In this document: positions 1 through 6,229 of the stretch, piece by piece
Position numbering within the stretch: position 1 is the first letter of the stretch
Layout: each line of letters starts with the position of its first letter
From: Candidatus Woesebacteria bacterium
GTDB lineage: Bacteria; Patescibacteriota; Microgenomatia; UBA10105; UBA927
Direction: 5' to 3'
DNA length: 6,229 nt
Assembly (NCBI GenBank): GCA_020057765.1
Contig: JAGVFE010000057.1
Location: 1-6,229, forward strand
Notes under the pieces: generated by a model
Seen by the model: only the letters and a program-made list of their open reading frames with translations
What the model was told of the DNA's origin: nothing
Database searches by the model: none
Made by a program: the position numbers and the translations under genes

Positions 1-88
1 AGTGCGGTACCTCACGGCTGGCCCCGCCGTTTGTCGTCGGGCGGTCGTTGATGCTTTATTGAATAAATACGGAAAACAAAATGTATGA
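1..88 (+). CDS. C-terminal end of an upstream gene, product not recognised (5' partial)
   Basis: The frame whose first complete codon begins at base 2 is open for 28 codons and stops at TGA 86-88. That stop overlaps the start codon of the next gene (ATGA, 85-88), exactly as at the four other junctions in the window, and this is the main reason for calling it coding. The visible tail is basic and ends VVDALLNKYGKQNV, which looks like a soluble or amphipathic helical C-terminus rather than a membrane span. The first 55 bases are GC-richer than the rest of the window. The two other plus frames stop earlier, at 49-51 and 60-62, and would leave a gap. By context it is probably another glycan-assembly gene, but too little is present to name a family. 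Confidence 0.55.
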   Translation, partial: VRYLTAGPAVCRRAVVDALLNKYGKQNV

Positions 89-822
89 ATATATCGGCTA
101 TAATCCTTGCCAAAAATGAAGCGGCCAGAATTGGTAGATGCCTTGAGTCGCTTGCGTGGACAGATGAGCTAATTGTGATAGACGATGGCTCCACTGACGA
201 TACAGTAAGGATTGCGAAGTCGCTCGGGGCGAGGATTATTAATAGTGCTGAAAAAAGTTTTGCTGAACGAAGAAATATTGGCTTGATGGAGGCGAAAGGA
301 TACTGGGTCCTTTACGTTGACGCTGATGAAACGGTGACGGAAGGTCTTGCTACAGAAATTAAGAAAACCATCACACAACCATCGTTCGTCGCATACGCCA
401 TACTTCGTAAAAATTATTACCTGGGTCATCCTTGGCCGTTTCAAGAAAAGATTCTTAGACTATTTCGAAAGTCGGCTCTTAAGGACTGGTACGGTGAGCT
501 CCATGAGTCGCCTCGCGTCCAAGGAGAAACAGGAGAACTTTCCGCTCTTTTGCTCCACGACACCCACCGTACGCTTGAGGGGATGGTTGCTAAAACAAAT
601 GAATGGTCGGAAGTGGAGGCAATCCTTCGACTTGCCTCAGGACACCCGCCTGTCGTCTGGTGGCGCCTATTTCGGGTCATAGCAACGGCTTTTTTTGATT
701 CCTTTATCAAACAAGGCGGCTGGCGGGCAGGAACTCTTGGCTGGATCGAAAGCATTTACCAAGCCTTCAGTATATTTATCACGTACGCAAAATTGTGGGA
801 ACTCCAGAATAGAAAACAATGA
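85..822 (+). CDS. Family 2 glycosyltransferase, WaaE/KdtX-like
   Basis: This 245-residue GT-A fold enzyme probably transfers a hexose from a nucleotide sugar to a glycan or lipid-linked acceptor at the cytoplasmic face of the membrane. Seen: the N-terminal strand and loop ISAIILAKNEAARIGRCLES (residues 3-22); the nucleotide-binding VIDDGSTDDT (31-40); FAERRN (59-64), typical of this subfamily; the metal-binding DXD-type motif DADE (79-82); and GELHE (137-141), where the HE pair matches the motif near the active site of WaaE-type enzymes. The aromatic, basic C-terminus (about 192-241, ending YAKLWEL) matches the membrane-associating tail of the same group. Length is normal for the family and the protein looks intact. 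The start at 85 is set by the ATGA overlap and by the immediate start of the conserved strand; only a weak GGA lies about 10 bases upstream. Family assignment is firm. Donor and acceptor cannot be read from the sequence, so waaE is not assigned. Confidence 0.9.
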   Translation: MNISAIILAKNEAARIGRCLESLAWTDELIVIDDGSTDDTVRIAKSLGARIINSAEKSFAERRNIGLMEAKGYWVLYVDADETVTEGLATEIKKTITQPSFVAYAILRKNYYLGHPWPFQEKILRLFRKSALKDWYGELHESPRVQGETGELSALLLHDTHRTLEGMVAKTNEWSEVEAILRLASGHPPVVWWRLFRVIATAFFDSFIKQGGWRAGTLGWIESIYQAFSIFITYAKLWELQNRKQ

Positions 823-1634
823 AAAAATATATCGCTGATACAACAAAAATTGCATTATTTAAAGGAAGAAAAATACGGAAAGTTTTTTACAGGAGCGAGT
901 GGTGGTTTTCGGTGGTAGACGTCGTTGGTGCATTAACAGAAAGTGCAAACCCTCAGGTTTATTGGCGCGTTCTAAAAAAAAGACTCATCGAAGAGGGGTC
1001 AAGTGAAACCGTTACAAAATGTAACGATTTGAAAATGCCTGCTGAAGACGGAAAGATGCGTATTACTGATTGCGCAAGCACAGAAGTAATATTTCGTCTC
1101 ATTCAATCGATTCCTTCTCCCAAGGCAGAGCCACTCAAGCGCTGGTTGGCACGCGTGGGTTACGAACGAGTGCAGGAGATAGAAGATCCGGAGCTTGCGA
1201 CAAAAAGAACTAGAATGCTGTATAAACTCAAGGGATATCCGGATGATTGGATTGAAAAGCGCATGCGAGGTATCGCGATCCGCGAGGAACTTACTGATGA
1301 GTGGCAAAAACGGGGTACGCAAGAGCAAAGAGATTATGAGATTTTGACTGCGGAAATTTCTAAAGCAACGTTCGGTGTCACTCCAAGTCAATATAAAAAA
1401 CTAAAAAGATTACAGAGGGAAAATCTGCGTGACCACATGGATGACTTTGAGTTGATTTTTACGATGCTCGGAGAGCGCTCGACCACGGAAATTCACCGCA
1501 CTGAGGACTCCAAAGGTATTCCGAAACTCAAATCCGATGCCAAGGCCGGCGGAGAAATAGCAGGAGGAGCCAGACGAAATTTAGAAAAACGTCTGGGCAG
1601 GTCAATAGTTTCAAAGAAGAATTATTTACCATGA
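819..1634 (+). CDS. Bro-N domain protein (phage antirepressor / DinD-like)
   Basis: This 271-residue soluble protein has no signal peptide or membrane segment. Residues about 11-112 resemble the BRO family N-terminal domain, a DNA-binding module of phage and viral antirepressors: IALFKGRKIRKVFY, then WWFSVVDVVGAL, a Trp/Arg-rich stretch around YWRVLKKRL, and the closing RWLARVGYERVQE. The remainder is charged and helical (residues about 120-215, with RGIAIREELTDEW and FGVTPSQYKKLKRL), then a Lys/Arg/Gly-rich tail ending GRSIVSKKNYLP. This layout recalls the DinD/antirepressor-like proteins common in bacterial chromosomes. It overlaps both neighbours by ATGA, so it is probably co-translated with glycan genes, to which it has no obvious biochemical link. 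Arg codons AGA/AGG are 10 of 26, close to the preceding gene (7 of 16), so codon use does not mark it as a recent arrival. Family call is good. A role as a regulator, stress protein or phage remnant is inference only. Confidence 0.82.
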   Translation: MKKYIADTTKIALFKGRKIRKVFYRSEWWFSVVDVVGALTESANPQVYWRVLKKRLIEEGSSETVTKCNDLKMPAEDGKMRITDCASTEVIFRLIQSIPSPKAEPLKRWLARVGYERVQEIEDPELATKRTRMLYKLKGYPDDWIEKRMRGIAIREELTDEWQKRGTQEQRDYEILTAEISKATFGVTPSQYKKLKRLQRENLRDHMDDFELIFTMLGERSTTEIHRTEDSKGIPKLKSDAKAGGEIAGGARRNLEKRLGRSIVSKKNYLP

Positions 1635-3934
1635 AACATTTATTAATTCGGTTTTGGCCGTTATTGTTCATTATTGCTGTCTGGTTTGTTTTTGCACATC
1701 CGTATTTTCTTAAGGGGCTCGTGCCGTTTCCGAGTAAATACCAAGTGACGTTTTTTTCCCCGTGGAGTGCGCAGTACGGCATGACGGTGAAAAATAACGC
1801 CATGCCGGATGTCATCACCCAAATTTATCCCGGGAAGCGCCTGACGATTGAGACGTGGAAGATGGGACAGGTGCCGCTCTGGAACCCATACAGCTTTTCA
1901 GGCACCCCGCACCTGGCCAATTATCAAAGCGCGGTGCTTTCGCCGGTAAATCTCTTGTTTTTCATCTTGCCGGAGGTTGACGCGTGGAGTGTCATGATTC
2001 TTCTCCAGCCGTTGCTTGCCGGATTATTCATGTATTTCTTCCTTCGAACAATCGAGCGATCAAAACCGGCAAGCATCATCGGCTCCATTGCGTTTATGTT
2101 TTGCGGATTTATGACCGTGTGGATGGCATACGGGACCCTCGGATGGGCTATCCTTTGGTTGCCTCTATTATTTGTTTCAGTACTTCGACATTTCCAGATG
2201 CGGTCGTGGTGGAATTTGTTCTTGTTGTCGATTACTCTGGCATGGTCGTTTTTTTCCGGCCACTTCCAGATGAGCGTGTATGTGTTGCTTTCGGTAGTCG
2301 CCTTCATCGTCTATCAGGGTATGCAAACGAAACAAAAGAGAGCAGGAATTGAGTTAGGGGTGGCAGTTATTTTAGGTTTGATGCTTAGCTCGCCACAAAT
2401 CCTTCCTTCATTGGAAGCCTACAGCCAGTCAGTCCGCAGTGAATTATTTACGCAAGGAGGTGGCATCGCATGGCAGTATCTCGTGACACTCTTTGCACCT
2501 GATTTCTACGGCAATCCGGTGACGCGCAATGATTGGTACGGGTTTTATGCGGAGTGGGCATCGTATATAGGAGTCATACCGCTTCTTTTAGCATTTTTTG
2601 CCATACTTGGCAAAAAGACATCACTTGCATGGTTTTTTTTGACCCTTGGCGGTATATCGTTTTTGATAGCAACACCCTCGCTTGTTAACACACTCGTTGT
2701 GAACTTGAGGCTGCCGGTCATTTCGACCAGCTACTCGGCGCGCATCATTGTGTTGGTAAGTTTTTCACTCAGCGCGCTTGCCGCATTTGGACTTGACGGA
2801 TTGGTGGAAGACTGGCAGAAGCGCCGATTTACCTTGTTGCGCTGGTTATGTTTGATCACAATAATTTTTTTGGCTTTGGTTTGGGCGGTAATATTTGTCT
2901 TCCGACCGTTGCCGATGGATACATTACTCGTTGCAAAGCGCAATTTGTATCTGCCGACCGGATTGTCTTTGGCTGCGCTGGGATTGTTTATTTTGGGATT
3001 TATTAGAAGTTTTCCTACTAGAAAATTCATCCCATTTATACTCATTGGTTTCGTTGCGTTTGACTTGCTTCGCTACGCGGGCAAATGGATGCCGTTTGAT
3101 CCGCGTGAATATGTGTATCCTGAGGTTGACATATTATCGTTTCTTAAAAAAGAAGTCGGGTACCAGCGGATATTCGGTAATCTCGGAGGGGAAGTCACAA
3201 ACGGGTTCGGACTTTTGGGAATTGAAGGATACGATGCCGTATATCAAAAACGGTACGGAGAATTTATCCGGTCTGCCAGTACGGGAAAAATTATTACTCC
3301 GGAGCGTTCCGTGGTGCAGTTTCCCAAAATAGGCAGGTATTCTGAATTTGCATTGCAACTGTTAGGTGTTCAATATCTAGTCCACCGATTAAGCGATGGT
3401 CGATTTTCATGGGCCTATCCTTACTGGGAATATCCTCAATACGAAAGCATTTACAAGAATGAGCAATACGAGGTGCTAAAAAATCAAAAAGCTTACCCTC
3501 GTGTGTTCTTGGCATCTTCTTATATTACCCGTACTGCTGATCAAGATATGATAGACGCTTTTCATTCAGAAGGATTTGATCCCCGGCAGACTCTGGTTTT
3601 AGAAACCAATCCGGATATTGCACCGCAATCAGGAGAAGGGACAGCTGATATCACGAAATACACACCAAATGAGGTGGTGATACGCACAGCATCAACGGCT
3701 CCCAAGCTTCTGTTTTTGTCCGACGTGTATGATCCGGGATGGAGAGCAATGGTTGATGATAAGGAAGCGCGGATTTTTCGCGCAGACTATGATTTTCGTG
3801 GCGTCGCTGTCCCTTCGGGAGAACACTCTGTGCGGATGGTATACTGGCCGAAGAGTTTTGTTTATGGTTTATGGATAGCGGCGATAGGAGCAGGATTATT
3901 GGTGATTATCGCCTTTCGTCTAAAAAAGCTATGA
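1631..3934 (+). CDS. YfhO-type multispanning membrane protein, probable GT-C-like glycosyltransferase
   Basis: This 767-residue protein has about 12-14 predicted membrane spans: one at about 8-27, a cluster at 103-253, more at 311-347, 371-425 and 439-480, and a last one at about 742-762. Between 485 and 740 lies a large extracytoplasmic domain. The C-terminal signature DVYDPGWRAMVDDKEARIFR (698-717), followed by PSGEHSVRMVYWP (728-740), is characteristic of the YfhO family. Other marks are WNPYSFSG (84-91), LQPLLAG (125-131), SPQILPSLEAYSQSVR (254-269) and APDFYGNP (289-296). In Bacillus and Listeria, YfhO-type proteins glycosylate teichoic acid outside the membrane using polyprenyl-phosphate sugars. 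Asp60, in the first outer loop, is kept in the downstream paralogue (Asp66) and is a candidate catalytic residue by analogy with GT-C enzymes; this is inference. Length is within the family's usual range and the gene looks complete. The start is fixed by ATGA with the preceding gene and a weak AAAGAAGA about 10 bases upstream. Acceptor and sugar are unknown. Confidence 0.88.
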   Translation: MKHLLIRFWPLLFIIAVWFVFAHPYFLKGLVPFPSKYQVTFFSPWSAQYGMTVKNNAMPDVITQIYPGKRLTIETWKMGQVPLWNPYSFSGTPHLANYQSAVLSPVNLLFFILPEVDAWSVMILLQPLLAGLFMYFFLRTIERSKPASIIGSIAFMFCGFMTVWMAYGTLGWAILWLPLLFVSVLRHFQMRSWWNLFLLSITLAWSFFSGHFQMSVYVLLSVVAFIVYQGMQTKQKRAGIELGVAVILGLMLSSPQILPSLEAYSQSVRSELFTQGGGIAWQYLVTLFAPDFYGNPVTRNDWYGFYAEWASYIGVIPLLLAFFAILGKKTSLAWFFLTLGGISFLIATPSLVNTLVVNLRLPVISTSYSARIIVLVSFSLSALAAFGLDGLVEDWQKRRFTLLRWLCLITIIFLALVWAVIFVFRPLPMDTLLVAKRNLYLPTGLSLAALGLFILGFIRSFPTRKFIPFILIGFVAFDLLRYAGKWMPFDPREYVYPEVDILSFLKKEVGYQRIFGNLGGEVTNGFGLLGIEGYDAVYQKRYGEFIRSASTGKIITPERSVVQFPKIGRYSEFALQLLGVQYLVHRLSDGRFSWAYPYWEYPQYESIYKNEQYEVLKNQKAYPRVFLASSYITRTADQDMIDAFHSEGFDPRQTLVLETNPDIAPQSGEGTADITKYTPNEVVIRTASTAPKLLFLSDVYDPGWRAMVDDKEARIFRADYDFRGVAVPSGEHSVRMVYWPKSFVYGLWIAAIGAGLLVIIAFRLKKL
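3931..3934 (+). promoter_or_regulatory. ATGA stop-start coupling site that decides the GT4 start
   Basis: The TGA ending the YfhO-type gene (3932-3934) sits inside the ATG of the glycosyltransferase (3931-3933). The bases just upstream (TCTAAAAAAGCT) hold no Shine-Dalgarno sequence, so the downstream gene is probably read by ribosomes that terminate and re-initiate. Coupling is inferred from the overlap. Confidence 0.7.
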
Positions 3935-4956
3935 AAATAGGTTTTTATTCCCCGTATTTGGATGCGCTCGGTGGCGGTGAGCGCTATTGTTTGACACTTG
4001 CATCGCATTGGTCGGGCAGTCACAACGTCGAACTTTTTTGGGATGATGCTTCTATTATTGATAGCGCGAAAAAGCGACTCAACATTGACCTTTCGAAGGT
4101 AAAAATTACTCGGAATATATTTCGAGATACTTTTGTGTTCAAAAAGCTATTTATAACGCGTCAGTATGATCTGATTTTTTTCTTGAGCGACGGGAGTGTG
4201 CCGACCAGTCTGGCCAAACACAATATTTTGCATTTTCAGATGCCGTTTGCTTCGGTTTATGCATCACCATGGAAATTTAGCAGATACGATGCGATTGTTT
4301 GTAACTCCAGTTTCACAAAAAATAATCTGGATCCCGCCTTGCAAAATAAAGCAATTGTTATTTACCCGCCGGTCGCCACGCACGTTTCCGGATCAAACAA
4401 AAAAGAAAAAATAATCTTGACTGTCGGCCGGTTTCATCCGGCCAAAAAGCAGGATGTGTTAATTGAAGCATTCAAGAAAATGGCACAAGGATGGAAACTT
4501 ATTTGTATTGGAGGTTTACTTCCGGCGGACAGGACATATTTTGAATCACTTCAAAAAGCATCAGACGGATATCCCATTGCCTTGGTTGCAAATGGATCAT
4601 TTGATACGCTCCAGTCATACTACAAGAAAGCAACTATCTATTGGCACGCTACAGGATGCGGTGAACAAGATCCTCAACTACAGGAGCATTTTGGCATCAG
4701 CACGGTTGAAGCAATGGCCCATGGATGTATTCCGGTGGTCTACAATGGCGGAGGATTGGTTGAGATAATTACAGAAGATAAAAGTGGATTTCTTTGGAAC
4801 ACGCCAGCGGAACTTTTGGAAAAAACGGAAAAAGTATTGCACAATCCACCCGTGGCAAAAGAAATTCGACAACTAAGCATAACAAGGAGCCGCGATTTTG
4901 ACGAAGCCAAGTTTTTTTCGGCATTTGATGAGCTTTTGACTCGATTAACATCATGA
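3931..4956 (+). CDS. Family 4 glycosyltransferase, ALG11-like group
   Basis: This 341-residue GT-B fold enzyme is predicted to use a nucleotide sugar, possibly GDP-mannose by analogy with ALG11, on the cytoplasmic side. Seen: the N-terminal strand MKIGFYSPYLDALGGGERYC (1-20) with its glycine loop; HFQMPFASVY (101-110); YDAIVCNSSFTKNNL (119-133), the usual lead into the second domain; VGRFHPAKKQDVLIEAF (165-181) with donor-phosphate-binding Arg167 and Lys172/173; and EHFGISTVE (252-260), an EX7E motif with Glu252 and Glu260, followed by AHGCIPVVYNGGG. The HFQMPF and EHFGI-type signatures resemble the ALG11 branch. No membrane segment is evident. The frame extends upstream to an ATG at 3871, but the ATG at 3931 begins exactly at the conserved first strand and makes the ATGA overlap with the YfhO-type gene, so it is preferred; the extra 20 residues would lie wholly inside that gene. 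No Shine-Dalgarno is visible, so translation probably depends on re-initiation. Confidence 0.9.
   Translation: MKIGFYSPYLDALGGGERYCLTLASHWSGSHNVELFWDDASIIDSAKKRLNIDLSKVKITRNIFRDTFVFKKLFITRQYDLIFFLSDGSVPTSLAKHNILHFQMPFASVYASPWKFSRYDAIVCNSSFTKNNLDPALQNKAIVIYPPVATHVSGSNKKEKIILTVGRFHPAKKQDVLIEAFKKMAQGWKLICIGGLLPADRTYFESLQKASDGYPIALVANGSFDTLQSYYKKATIYWHATGCGEQDPQLQEHFGISTVEAMAHGCIPVVYNGGGLVEIITEDKSGFLWNTPAELLEKTEKVLHNPPVAKEIRQLSITRSRDFDEAKFFSAFDELLTRLTS
4953..4956 (+). promoter_or_regulatory. ATGA stop-start coupling site before the second YfhO-type gene
   Basis: The TGA of the glycosyltransferase (4954-4956) overlaps the ATG at 4953-4955. The upstream bases (GACTCGATTAACATC) contain no purine-rich ribosome binding site, so re-initiation is the likely mode of translation. 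The site also fixes the start of the right-edge partial gene. Confidence 0.68.
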
Positions 4957-6229
4957 AAAAATTTTGGCCTGATCTACTTGCGCTGGTTTTTTTCACTTGC
5001 GTTGTTGGTATTTTTTTTGCGCCGACTGTTTTGAAAGGACAATTGCCGGTCCCAGCCGATGCATTGGTTGGTCTTTATCACCCATGGAGAGATGCACTGA
5101 CAAAAGACTATCCGCGAGGGGTACCGTTTAAGAATTTTCTCATTACCGATCCGGTGCGTCAGCAGATTCCCTGGCGAAAAACTGCAATTGACCAATGGAA
5201 GGATCGCATACTTCCATCGTGGAATCCATATAGTTTTTCCGGAGCCTCCCTTGTTGGCAATATACAAGCAGCCGTTTTTTACCCACTCAACATTCTCTTT
5301 TTTCTTTTTGAATTTCCGGTCGCGTGGACACTTCTGATTATGCTTGAACCGTTGTTAGCCGGGATTTTTTTCTATCTGTTTCTGCGAAACAGACAACGCT
5401 CGCCTGCGGCAAGTTTATTTGGGGCTATAAGTTGGAGTTTTTCCGGATTTTCTGTGGCATGGTTGACATGGGGAACCATGATGCACGTTGCGCTCTGGCT
5501 GCCGCTTATATTGCTTGCAATTGACAAACTTATTGAATCAAAAAGATGGCTTATTTTGCTTGTGGCGTCGCTTTGTATGCAGTTTTTTGCCGGTCATGCG
5601 CAGATATCGTTGTATGTTTTGATGCTTTCTGCGGGCTATGCGCTCTGGTGGTTACGATTTCGCCGGTTTTTAGCGGCTTTTTGTCTATTTATTGTCATTA
5701 CATCAATTCAATGGATACCGCTTCTTGGCACAACGATGCAGAGTAGTCGCCTATTGGAGACAGTATCGTGGACTAAGCCGGGATGGTTTTCGCCGTGGCA
5801 ACATCTGGTTCAATATATTGCTCCTGATTTTTTCGGCAATCCGGCAACGCTCAATTATTGGGGTGAGTGGAATTATGGTGAATTGGTCGGCTATATAGGC
5901 ATTGTCGGCTTGATATTTGCGTTAATATCATTCCTTCACTGGAAAGAAAAAGAGCTCCGGTTTTGGTTTATAATGCTTGTCGGATCACTATTATTTTTTC
6001 TTCCGACGCCGATTGCTTCGTTGCCATATATTCTTCACCTGCCATTTCTTTCCTCGCTCCAGCCGACCCGGTTGACCATGGTGGTTGATTTTGCTTTGGC
6101 CATACTTACCGCATATGGATTCGATGCATTTTTGAAACATAAAGGCAAAAGAGCGTGGGTCGCCATGGCAGGCATCGGTTGCCTCATTGCTTTATTGTGG
6201 ATTTTAGTAATGGTGCAAGGTGCGGCAAC
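4953..6229 (+). CDS. Second YfhO-type multispanning membrane protein (3' partial)
   Basis: This frame is open from the ATG at 4953 to the window edge: 425 codons plus two bases, with no stop. It starts in an ATGA overlap with the glycosyltransferase before it. It is a paralogue of the 767-residue protein upstream. Matching segments are a first span (about 8-26), WNPYSFSG (90-97), LEPLLAG (131-137), FFAGHAQISLYVL (211-223), APDFFGNP (290-297), and LVGYIGIVGLIFA (311-323); about 12 membrane spans are visible. Asp66 lines up without gaps with Asp60 of the paralogue, together with a Gln four residues on and a Trp-Lys pair sixteen residues on, so the likely active loop is kept. The C-terminal extracytoplasmic domain and its PGW signature would lie beyond the window. 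The loop after the first span is about six residues longer than in the paralogue. By family it is a probable polyprenyl-phosphate-sugar-dependent glycosyltransferase; substrate unknown. Confidence 0.87.
   Translation, partial: MKKFWPDLLALVFFTCVVGIFFAPTVLKGQLPVPADALVGLYHPWRDALTKDYPRGVPFKNFLITDPVRQQIPWRKTAIDQWKDRILPSWNPYSFSGASLVGNIQAAVFYPLNILFFLFEFPVAWTLLIMLEPLLAGIFFYLFLRNRQRSPAASLFGAISWSFSGFSVAWLTWGTMMHVALWLPLILLAIDKLIESKRWLILLVASLCMQFFAGHAQISLYVLMLSAGYALWWLRFRRFLAAFCLFIVITSIQWIPLLGTTMQSSRLLETVSWTKPGWFSPWQHLVQYIAPDFFGNPATLNYWGEWNYGELVGYIGIVGLIFALISFLHWKEKELRFWFIMLVGSLLFFLPTPIASLPYILHLPFLSSLQPTRLTMVVDFALAILTAYGFDAFLKHKGKRAWVAMAGIGCLIALLWILVMVQGAA

Noticed and set aside
99..104. TATAAT, a possible -10 promoter element
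   Set aside because: It lies inside codons of the conserved first strand of the family 2 enzyme, and no -35-like hexamer is at a suitable distance; the nearest, TTGAAT at 59-64, is 34 bases away.
999..1391. Minus-strand open frames, for example 999-1391 and 4974-5267
   Set aside because: All lie opposite well-supported plus-strand genes, show no recognisable domain, and are compositionally what antisense of these genes would give.
2595..2616. Perfect 9-bp inverted repeat (TTTTTGCCA / TGGCAAAAA) with a 4-base loop
   Set aside because: It lies inside the first YfhO-type gene. The T tract precedes and the A tract follows the GC core on either strand, the reverse of an intrinsic terminator, and the codons fit the membrane protein.
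3871..3930. Longer N-terminus for the GT4 enzyme, starting at the ATG at 3871
   Set aside because: The added 20 residues are polar and lie entirely within the coding sequence of the YfhO-type gene, while the ATG at 3931 begins right at the conserved first strand and makes the standard ATGA overlap.
4426..4443. GC-rich hairpin GGCCGG-TTTCAT-CCGGCC followed by an A run
   Set aside because: It encodes the conserved VGRFHPAKK motif of the GT4 enzyme and has no T run after it on the plus strand; there is no gene on the minus strand for it to terminate.
819..4956. Possible recoding of TGA (code 4 or 25), given the likely CPR origin
   Set aside because: All five gene ends use TGA exactly where the protein families end and the next gene starts; reading through the first gene's TGA meets a TAG within about 100 bases in a non-homologous frame.
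5546..5898. Two small plus-strand open frames (5546-5746 and 5692-5898)
   Set aside because: Both overlap the second YfhO-type gene in other frames; its own frame is open throughout and matches its paralogue along this stretch.
1..6229. tRNA, rRNA, CRISPR repeats, riboswitches, transposon ends
   Set aside because: Coding frames cover the whole window without gaps, and no repeated spacing, RNA-gene motif or terminal inverted repeat was found by eye.

Overview
The window is a stretch of one tightly packed, plus-strand operon for building or decorating a cell-surface glycan. It holds six reading frames: the last codons of an upstream gene, a WaaE/KdtX-type family 2 glycosyltransferase, a Bro-N (phage antirepressor-like) protein, a large YfhO-type multispanning membrane protein, an ALG11-like family 4 glycosyltransferase, and the first 425 codons of a second YfhO-type protein that runs off the right edge. 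There is no intergenic space. All five gene junctions are the same 4-base ATGA overlap, in which the start codon of one gene contains the stop codon of the one before. No promoter, terminator, RNA gene, CRISPR array or insertion sequence was found.

Organism: moderate GC, frequent AAA/TTT-rich codons, zero-gap operon packing, weak or absent Shine-Dalgarno sequences, Bro-N proteins and YfhO-type proteins all recall uncultured Candidate Phyla Radiation (Patescibacteria) genomes. This is an impression from gene content, not a placement; there is no marker gene here. All five visible stops are TGA, so TGA is a stop codon, which argues against the Gracilibacteria/Absconditabacteria code 25.

How the parts may work together: the two soluble or membrane-associated glycosyltransferases would add sugars on the cytoplasmic side, probably to a lipid-linked acceptor. 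The YfhO-type proteins, which belong to the GT-C-like class of polytopic membrane enzymes, would act on the outer face of the membrane using polyprenyl-phosphate sugars. No enzyme making such a donor is visible here, so it would have to be encoded elsewhere. The Bro-N protein has no obvious role in glycan assembly. Its placement between two glycan genes, with perfect ATGA overlaps on both sides, is the oddest feature of the window. The YfhO-GT4-YfhO arrangement is the second: the two YfhO proteins are clear paralogues, but diverged enough to suggest different substrates.
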